From Saccharothrix saharensis (GTDB lineage: Bacteria > Actinomycetota > Actinomycetes > Mycobacteriales > Pseudonocardiaceae): DNA of 64,000 bases. Made by a program: the position numbers and the translations under genes. The stretch is taken from assembly GCF_006716745.1 (NCBI RefSeq), contig NZ_VFPP01000001.1, positions 3,410,001 through 3,474,000 of the forward strand. Direction: 5' to 3'. The notes under the pieces were generated by a model. The model was not told the origin of the DNA. It did not search any database and saw nothing but the letters and a program-made list of their open reading frames with translations. This document shows positions 58,302 through 64,000 of this stretch, in pieces; position 1 is the stretch's first letter, and every line of letters starts with the position of its first letter.

Positions 58302-58688
58302 GTGACCACTCCTCCGGAGAACTTCTACGAAGCAGTGGGCGGGTACGAGACGTTCCACCAGATCGTCGCGCGCTTCTACGAGGAAGTGGCCAACGATCCC
58401 GTCCTGCGTCCGATGTACCCCGAGGAAGACCTCGGCCCCGCCGAGGAGCGCTTCCGGCTGTTCCTCATGCAGTACTGGGGCGGACCGCACACGTACTCCG
58501 ACAACCGCGGCCATCCCCGGTTGCGGATGCGGCACGCCCCGTTCGTGATCGGTCCCGTCGAGCGGGACGCGTGGTTGCGCTGCATCAAGGTGGGCGTCGA
58601 CTCCGTTGAGCTGTCGCCCGAGCACCGCAAGCAACTGTGGGCTTACCTCGAGATGGCCGCGAACAGCATGATGAACGCCTGGGTGTGA
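58302..58688 (+). CDS. glbO: Truncated hemoglobin O
   Basis: 128 aa from GTG 58302. Group II globin: proximal-side [21 protein letters not shown] and the closing [13 protein letters not shown]. Binds O2/NO. The Rv2470 place of the conserved block, 57 bp before aglA. Confidence 0.95.
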   Translation: MTTPPENFYEAVGGYETFHQIVARFYEEVANDPVLRPMYPEEDLGPAEERFRLFLMQYWGGPHTYSDNRGHPRLRMRHAPFVIGPVERDAWLRCIKVGVDSVELSPEHRKQLWAYLEMAANSMMNAWV

Positions 58689-58745
58689 TTCTTGATCACC
58701 CGAACGGGGTCGTGGTGTCGGTCGCGAATGGCAGGATGACTCCTC

Positions 58746-60335
58746 GTGCGACGATCCTCCGATCTACAACCAGAGATCGCCGACGAGTCCGCCTGGTGGC
58801 GTGACGCCGTCTTCTACCAGGTCTACGTCCGATCCTTCGCCGACGCGAACGGTGACGGCGTGGGCGACCTCGACGGTATCCGCTCCCGGCTCGGCTACCT
58901 CGAACTGCTCGGCGTGGACGCCCTCTGGCTCACGCCGTTCTTCACCTCGCCCATGGCCGACCACGGCTACGACGTGGCCGACCCGCGTGACGTCGACCCG
59001 CTGTTCGGCGACCTGGCCGCGTTCGACCGGCTGGTCACCGAGGCGCACGCGCACAACCTCAAGGTCACCATCGACCTCGTGCCGAACCACACCAGCGACC
59101 GGCACGCGTGGTTCCAGGCCGCCCTGCGGGCCGGGCCCGGCTCGGTCGAGCGGGACCGGTTCGTGTTCCGCGACGGCGGCGGGTTCGACGGGTCCGTGCC
59201 GCCGAACAACTGGCCGAGCCAGTTCGGCGGCCCGGCGTGGACCCGGGTGCCCGACGGCCAGTGGTACCTGCACCTGTTCGCGCCCGAGCAGCCCGATCTG
59301 AACTGGGCGAACGCGGAGGTCGCCGCAGACCTCGCGCACACGCTGCGGTTCTGGCTGGACCGCGGGGTGGACGGGTTCCGCATCGACGTCGCCCACGGCA
59401 TGGCCAAGCCCTACGGGTTGCCGAACCTGGACCCGCGGGCCGATCCGGTCGGCATGCACGACAACTCGCTCGACCCCCGGTTCGACGACGACGGCGTGCA
59501 CGAGATCCACCGGATGATCCGCAAGGTCATCGACGAGTACCCCGGCCGGATGGCCGTCGGCGAGATCTGGGTCGCCGACGACGAGCGGTTCGCGCGGTAC
59601 GTGCGGCCCGACGAGCTGCACCTGGGGTTCAACTTCCGGCTGGTGAAGGCGCCGTTCGACGCGGACGCGGTGCGCACCGCGATCGAGCACTCGCTGGGCG
59701 CGGTGCGCGGCGTGGGCGCGCCGCCGACCTGGACCCTGTCCAACCACGACGTGCCGCGGCACGTGACGCGGTACGGCGGCGGCGCCCTCGGCGCGCAGCG
59801 GGCGCGGGCGATGACGCTGGTGGAGCTGGCGCTGCCCGGCGTGGTCTACCTCTACAACGGCGAAGAGCTCGGCCTGCCGGACGTGGAGCTGCCCGAGTGG
59901 GCGTTGCAGGACCCGATCTGGCTGCGCTCCGGCCACACCCAGCGGGGCCGCGACGGCTGCCGCGTGCCGCTGCCGTGGGAAGGCGACACGCCGCCGTTCG
60001 GCTTCACCCGGGGCGTGACCACGTGGCTGCCGCAGCCGAACGAGTGGGCCGGCCTGACCGCCGAGTCGCAGCTGGAAGACCCCGACTCGATGCTGTCGTT
60101 CTACCGGCACGCCCTGGAGCTGCGGAAGTCGCACGGCGCGTTCAACGGCGACGAGCTGGAGTGGTACGGCGCACCGCCCGGCTGCTTCGCGTTCCGGCGC
60201 AAGGGCGGCGGCCTGATCTGCGCCCTGAACACCTCCGGCGCACCCGTGCCGCTGCCGCCGGGCGAGGTCCTGCTGGCCAGCGGCCCGATGGCGGGCAACC
60301 AGCTCCCACCGGACACGGCGGTCTGGCTGGTCTAG
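58746..60335 (+). CDS. aglA: Alpha-glucosidase (GH13)
   Basis: 529 aa from GTG 58746. TIM-barrel motifs in order: DLVPNHTS (about 118-125), DGFRIDVAHG (nucleophile Asp at about 217), GEIWV (acid/base Glu) and LSNHDVPRH. Hydrolyses alpha-1,4/1,6-glucosides in the cytoplasm. Ends in a strong terminator. Equivalent to Rv2471. Confidence 0.94.
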   Translation: MRRSSDLQPEIADESAWWRDAVFYQVYVRSFADANGDGVGDLDGIRSRLGYLELLGVDALWLTPFFTSPMADHGYDVADPRDVDPLFGDLAAFDRLVTEAHAHNLKVTIDLVPNHTSDRHAWFQAALRAGPGSVERDRFVFRDGGGFDGSVPPNNWPSQFGGPAWTRVPDGQWYLHLFAPEQPDLNWANAEVAADLAHTLRFWLDRGVDGFRIDVAHGMAKPYGLPNLDPRADPVGMHDNSLDPRFDDDGVHEIHRMIRKVIDEYPGRMAVGEIWVADDERFARYVRPDELHLGFNFRLVKAPFDADAVRTAIEHSLGAVRGVGAPPTWTLSNHDVPRHVTRYGGGALGAQRARAMTLVELALPGVVYLYNGEELGLPDVELPEWALQDPIWLRSGHTQRGRDGCRVPLPWEGDTPPFGFTRGVTTWLPQPNEWAGLTAESQLEDPDSMLSFYRHALELRKSHGAFNGDELEWYGAPPGCFAFRRKGGGLICALNTSGAPVPLPPGEVLLASGPMAGNQLPPDTAVWLV

Positions 60336-60382
60336 CCCGGTGGTCCTCCCGCCGCGCCGCCCGCGGCGGGAGGACTACCGGG
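60336..60382. terminator. Bidirectional terminator after aglA
   Basis: 21-bp stem with one G-U pair (60336-60356 with 62-82 of the same stretch), loop of 5 nt. It covers the stop of the convergent membrane protein gene. Confidence 0.85.
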
Positions 60383-60902
60383 ACGCGTCGGCCAGGCGGA
60401 AGAGGTCGCGCGTCGGGTGCACGTCGATCGGGATGCGGGTGCCGACCGCGACGACCTCCTCGCCGAGGAGGAGGTGGCTCGTGGTGAACGGCGGCCGTCC
60501 CGGCACGGTGACCAGCATCCGGACCCTGGTGCAGCGCTCGTCCTCGCCGCACGGGATGTGCTCGGCGGACGTTACCTCGCCCATGACGCGCACGCCGTCC
60601 GCGTCCAGGGCGCGCCACACGCGCTGGTCCCGCACGGTGCCGCCGACGGCCAGGGCCAGGACGACCACGGTCAGCGGGGTCCAGACGAGGCCGGTCACGA
60701 CCACGGCCGTCCGGTCGTCGTCGGGGACGTACCCGCCGAGACCGGCCAGCAGGATCAGCGGACCGGCGCACACGACCAGGAGCGCGAGCCCGGTCCGGAT
60801 CGGCTGCTCGAACCAGCCCGTCGGACGGCTCACCGGACCGTCGGCCTCCGGTAACCCCCCGTCGGGACGGGAGCCCGGAGCGCTTCGCGCGCGTGCTGCC
60901 AC
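60375..60902 (-). CDS. Membrane protein with DUF3592-like domain
   Basis: 175 aa from GTG 60902. Two membrane helices (about 36-56 and 66-88), then an extramembrane domain with GEVTSAEHIPCGEDERCTRV and SHLLLGEEVVAVGTRIPIDV, resembling DUF3592-type domains. Function unknown. 40 bp after the conserved gene upstream. Confidence 0.65.
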   Translation of the reverse strand: MAARARSAPGSRPDGGLPEADGPVSRPTGWFEQPIRTGLALLVVCAGPLILLAGLGGYVPDDDRTAVVVTGLVWTPLTVVVLALAVGGTVRDQRVWRALDADGVRVMGEVTSAEHIPCGEDERCTRVRMLVTVPGRPPFTTSHLLLGEEVVAVGTRIPIDVHPTRDLFRLADASR

Positions 60903-60942
60903 GGACCGACGATAGCGGAGCTGATCCGGTCGAGCGGTGAGG

Positions 60943-61569
60943 TCAGACCAGCAGCGGCAGCATGGAGTGGCGGCGGCGGACGACCGCGCCGAAGCGGGCG
61001 TCGATGCGCAGCCACGAGTCGGTGGCGGTGATGCGGACGTCGTCACCGCCCAGGAAACCCATGCCGGACAACGCGAACAGGCACCGCATCGGCACCTTCA
61101 CGTCCAGGCCCGAACCGCTCACCGTGAGCACGGTCTGGTCCAGCAGCGAGGCGGGCGGGGTACCGCGGGGACCGGCATTCTCCCGGGCGACCTCCACGCC
61201 CTTCTCGGCCAGCTCCGACACGACGCTGCCGGGCAGCCGGTCGACCGGCAGCCAGCCCGCGGACGGCGGCAGCGCCGAGCGCCACATCATGTCCCGCGAC
61301 GGCCCGGGGTCCACGGTCTCGCTGCGGACCACGGCCAGGCCGGTGAGCAGGTCGGTGCCGGACACCGTCACGTCGCCGGGCGTGGTGCGGCCGGCCACGG
61401 TCCGGGTGGCCAGGGTGTCGAACGGGGTCGCGACCCACGCGTCCACCAGGTCGCCGGACGCGCGGTTGCGCAGCCGCACGACCGCCTGGGCGTCCAGGCG
61501 GACGGCACGGGCGACGAACGCGCCGAGGTCGTCCCGCTCGGCGGGATCGGCGAGGACCAGCTCAGGCAC
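60943..61569 (-). CDS. Conserved hypothetical protein (Rv2474c-like)
   Basis: 208 aa from GTG 61569, preferred over the ATG 61572 because GGAGG is then 5 nt away. Soluble, mixed alpha/beta, ends RRRHSMLPLLV. Always beside the thioesterase gene in related genomes, from memory. Function unknown. Confidence 0.75.
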   Translation of the reverse strand: MPELVLADPAERDDLGAFVARAVRLDAQAVVRLRNRASGDLVDAWVATPFDTLATRTVAGRTTPGDVTVSGTDLLTGLAVVRSETVDPGPSRDMMWRSALPPSAGWLPVDRLPGSVVSELAEKGVEVARENAGPRGTPPASLLDQTVLTVSGSGLDVKVPMRCLFALSGMGFLGGDDVRITATDSWLRIDARFGAVVRRRHSMLPLLV

Positions 61570-61993
61570 CATTACCTCCGGCACGCCAGCCCGCGAGGAA
61601 GTCGCGCTCGGCTTCGAGGAGACGGCGCGGACGTCCGGCCGTCAGGTTGTACGGCACCATGAGGGTCTCGGCCGTCGTGACGACGGCGCTGCCCTCCTGG
61701 CGACTGCCGCGGACCGTGTAGTCCAACGTGAACGACGCGGACTTCAGTTCCCGCACCGACATCTCCACCACGATCTCGTCACCGGTGAACACCAGCGGCG
61801 CGAGGTAGTCCACCACCAGCCGGGCCACGACCATGCCGTGCGACATCTCCGGCACACCGTGGCGGGCCGCCTCGGTGAACAGCAGGTCGATGCGCGCCTC
61901 CTCCAGCAGGGTCACCGTGTTGGCGTGGTTGACGTGGCCGAACGCGTCCATGTCCGACCAGCGCGGGCGCACGCCCGTGACGAACACACCCAA
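61562..61993 (-). CDS. Hot-dog fold acyl-CoA thioesterase
   Basis: 143 aa. VRPRWSDMDAFGHVNHANTVTLLEEARID (the 4HBT signature, catalytic Asp about 15) and the later strands VEMSVRELKSASFTLDY. Hydrolyses acyl-CoA. Overlaps the downstream gene start. Rv2475c place. Confidence 0.9.
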   Translation of the reverse strand: MGVFVTGVRPRWSDMDAFGHVNHANTVTLLEEARIDLLFTEAARHGVPEMSHGMVVARLVVDYLAPLVFTGDEIVVEMSVRELKSASFTLDYTVRGSRQEGSAVVTTAETLMVPYNLTAGRPRRLLEAERDFLAGWRAGGNGA

Positions 61994-62043
61994 GTTGAAC
62001 GCGCCTCCCGGTGTCGATGCGTGGCAGTGACCTTATCCACGAG

Positions 62044-62961
62044 CTACACCCAGGTTAAGCGGGCGTCCACGTGGAGGAATCGGCCCAGGTCGGCGACCTC
62101 GTCCGCGATGTCCGGGCGCTCGCCGAACGGCCGCACGGCGAAGTGCCCGCCGTCGCGCCGCCACACCGCCACCACCTGCCCGTCGACCACGACGTACGGG
62201 GTGAGGACACCGCCGCCGGTCTGCACGAGCGGCGCGTGCTCGGGGTCGAGCACGGCGGAGCGGTCGCGGTAGCCGAGCAGGTAGGTGTCGAAGTGGCCGA
62301 GCACCCGGACCGCGCCGGTCGGCTCGGCCGGTGCGTCGGCCACCTCGGGCAGGTCCCCGAGCTGCCGCTTGGGCAGGCCGCTCCACGCGGCGAAGTCGTG
62401 CCGCGTGGCCGGTCCGTAGGCACGTCGGTAGCGCCGCCACAGTTCGTCCACGCCGCGCGGCTCGCACTCGACGCGCAGGAGCCGGTAGGTGTCGTCCAGG
62501 CCCCGGCACAGCACGCCCGAGTGCGCGGCGAACGCCAGCAGGTGGGCCGGTGCCTGGGACTTGGGGTCGAGCGCGATGCCGACCTCGGCGAGCCGGCGCA
62601 CGAGTTCGGCGCGGTCCACCGGCTCGGTGAGGACTTCGCGCAACGCGGGTAGCGCGCGCTCGCACAGCTCATCGGTGAGGCCGAGCTGATCGCGGCGACG
62701 GCGTCCGGCGGCGATGAAGGTCGGACCGAGCAGGTTCACGACCCACAGGTCGTCTTCGTGGAGCAGGTGCAGGGTGCCGCGCATGGCCCAGGTGCGCACC
62801 AGAGGACCGTCGAGGGACCTCACGCCTCGGGCGCGCGCCGCGAGCCGTACCGCCGGGACGTCCTGTGCTTGCAGGGCGAACACGGAGGCGAACAGGTCCA
62901 CCACGTCGGTGGCCGGGTGCGACAGCCGCTGCGCTCGCATCCGCTGGGCGGGCACGGTCAT
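62044..62961 (-). CDS. AlkZ-like DNA glycosylase-family protein (HTH_42)
   Basis: 305 aa from ATG 62961, overlapping the LacI stop (ATGA). Winged-helix repeats of the HTH_42/DUF1006 family. The QxQ motif sits in FALQAQDVPA (Gln 31 and Gln 33), the catalytic signature of AlkZ, which removes bases from DNA interstrand crosslinks. RTWAMRGTLHLL and GHFDTYLLGYRDRS are other family blocks. Self-protection or general repair role is inferred; no natural-product genes are in view. Confidence 0.8.
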   Translation of the reverse strand: MTVPAQRMRAQRLSHPATDVVDLFASVFALQAQDVPAVRLAARARGVRSLDGPLVRTWAMRGTLHLLHEDDLWVVNLLGPTFIAAGRRRRDQLGLTDELCERALPALREVLTEPVDRAELVRRLAEVGIALDPKSQAPAHLLAFAAHSGVLCRGLDDTYRLLRVECEPRGVDELWRRYRRAYGPATRHDFAAWSGLPKRQLGDLPEVADAPAEPTGAVRVLGHFDTYLLGYRDRSAVLDPEHAPLVQTGGGVLTPYVVVDGQVVAVWRRDGGHFAVRPFGERPDIADEVADLGRFLHVDARLTWV

Positions 62962-63950
62962 CTGGGACGGGCGCCCGTCGAGCCGCGCACCACCAGTTCC
63001 GGCTGGAACACGAACTCCGCGTGCGGTGCGGGCGTGCCGCCGATCTCCTCCAGCAACGCGTGCACGGCGGCCTGACCCATCGCCTCGACCGGCTGGCGGA
63101 TCGTGGTCAGCGGCGGGTCGGCGAACACGATCAGCGGCGAGTCGTCGAAGCCCACCACGGAGACGTCGCGCGGCACGGCCAAGCCGCGCCGGCGGGCCGC
63201 GCGGATCGCGCCGAACGCCATCAGGTCGCTGCCGCACACGATCGCCGTGCAGCCGCGGTCCAGCAGGGCGTCGGCCGCGGCCTGGCCGCCCTCGACCGTG
63301 AACAGGGAGTGCTCGACCAGGTCGGCGGCCTGCGGGCGGACGAGCGTGAAGCCCTCGACCATGCGCTGCGCCGGCACGAACCGCGGCGGTCCGACGGCCA
63401 GGCCGATCCGCTCGTGCCCGAGTTCCACCAAGTGGGTGACCGCCAACCGGACGGCGGCCCGGTTGTCCACCGAGACGAACGGCGCGGACACCTGGTCGGT
63501 GTAGCCGTTGATCATCACGAACGGCACGCCGCGCCCCGCCAGCTTGACGTACCGGTCCTTGTCGGCGGTCGTGTCGGCGTGCAGCCCGGACACGAACACG
63601 ATCCCGGTGACGCCCCGGTCGACCAGCATCTCGGTCAACTGGTCCTCGGTCGAGCCGCCGGGTGTCTGCGTGCACAGCACCGGCGTGTAGCCGTCGCGCG
63701 TCAGCACCTGCTCGATGACCTGCGCGAACGCCGGGAAGATCGGGTTGTTCAACTCGGGGGTGATCAACCCGATCAACCCGGCGCTGCGCTGGCGGAGCCT
63801 GGGCGGGCGCTCGTAGCCGAGCACGTCCATCGCGGCGACCACCGCCTGGCGGGTCGCGGCCGAAACGCCTGGCTTGCCGTTGACCACTCGGCTGACCGTC
63901 GCCTCGCTCACGCCTGCCTGGGTCGCGATGTCACTGAGCCGCGCTGTCAC
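62958..63950 (-). CDS. LacI-family regulator
   Basis: 330 aa from GTG 63950. Helix-turn-helix RLSDIATQAGVSEATVSRVVNG (about 4-25), then a periplasmic-binding fold with GLITPELNNPIFP, GVTGIVFVSGLHAD and GFDDSPLI. Senses a sugar; operon probably lies beyond the right edge. A 15-bp palindrome covers its start codon. Confidence 0.92.
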   Translation of the reverse strand: MTARLSDIATQAGVSEATVSRVVNGKPGVSAATRQAVVAAMDVLGYERPPRLRQRSAGLIGLITPELNNPIFPAFAQVIEQVLTRDGYTPVLCTQTPGGSTEDQLTEMLVDRGVTGIVFVSGLHADTTADKDRYVKLAGRGVPFVMINGYTDQVSAPFVSVDNRAAVRLAVTHLVELGHERIGLAVGPPRFVPAQRMVEGFTLVRPQAADLVEHSLFTVEGGQAAADALLDRGCTAIVCGSDLMAFGAIRAARRRGLAVPRDVSVVGFDDSPLIVFADPPLTTIRQPVEAMGQAAVHALLEEIGGTPAPHAEFVFQPELVVRGSTGARPR

Positions 63951-63960
63951 ACCGTGTGAC
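63946..63960. promoter_or_regulatory. Palindrome at the LacI start
   Basis: GTCACAC-C-GTGTGAC is perfect and overlaps the GTG start. It could be the regulator's own operator; LacI sites usually have such symmetry with a central CG, here a single C. Beyond it, 63961-64000 contains no gene. Confidence 0.4.
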
Positions 63961-64000
63961 TCTACGGGCGCGAGAGCCACACGGTCGTGTCCGGCGGCAC

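Overview
The window is high-GC actinobacterial DNA. Gene content and protein style point to the Pseudonocardiales (Saccharothrix / Lentzea / Actinosynnema-like); this placement is an inference from gene neighbourhood and not a species call. GTG starts, 4-bp ATGA/GTGA gene overlaps, mycothiol-linked enzymes, a WhiB protein and XRE/DUF397 pairs all fit.

From about 7.9 kb to 62 kb the backbone follows, from memory, the Mycobacterium tuberculosis order Rv2446c to Rv2475c: DUF4233 - folC - valS, then clpX - clpP2 - clpP1 - tig, then nei2 - rpiB - Rv2466c-like - pepN - DUF5130 - small membrane protein - HNH protein - glbO - aglA, then the Rv2474c-like and thioesterase genes. Accessory DNA is inserted into this core at several points.

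1-6.9 kb is the end of an integrated, lower-GC element of the AICE type. A tightly overlapping leftward operon encodes a 59-aa excisionase-like HTH protein, a WhiB protein, a small membrane protein, an FtsK/Tra DNA translocase and a small protein. An XRE regulator lies upstream of it. A rightward cargo strip encodes an Imm1-type immunity protein, a Cys/His finger protein, an unknown protein and an HTH protein. The element abuts a PhoD phosphatase gene that is both truncated and frameshifted.

7.9-12.3 kb is the core folC/valS block. 12.4-14.3 kb holds two tandem paralogous membrane proteins with a perfect palindrome between them. 14.5-25.5 kb is an accessory metabolic region. It holds a YdeP-type molybdopterin oxidoreductase, FdhD, an oxalate/formate-antiporter-like MFS protein with a 35-aa companion, a class III CoA-transferase, a phytoene-desaturase-like flavoprotein, an ArsR/lipoprotein divergent pair with three ordered operator-like boxes, and an NB-ARC/TPR (NLR-like) protein whose N-terminus resembles an amyloid-signalling motif. 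25.5-27.8 kb holds an esterase, a methyltransferase and an RBBP9-like hydrolase.

27.8-32 kb is the Clp protease/trigger factor block. 32-41.7 kb is an accessory island placed between tig and nei2: a LysR regulator, tRNA-Pro(UGG) and tRNA-Gly(UCC), a decayed tyrosine-recombinase tail beside tRNA-Gly, a lactococcin-972-family secreted protein with two further exported proteins, a P-loop protein, a VOC protein, a mycothiol-dependent maleylpyruvate-isomerase-family protein and an Eis-like acetyltransferase. 41.7-62 kb is mostly core. Insertions there are ComB, an aldehyde dehydrogenase, a divergent XRE / XRE-DUF397 locus, a small protein with six SVRIT repeats, a prolyl oligopeptidase, MscS and another regulator. 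62-64 kb carries an AlkZ-like (HTH_42) protein and a LacI regulator.
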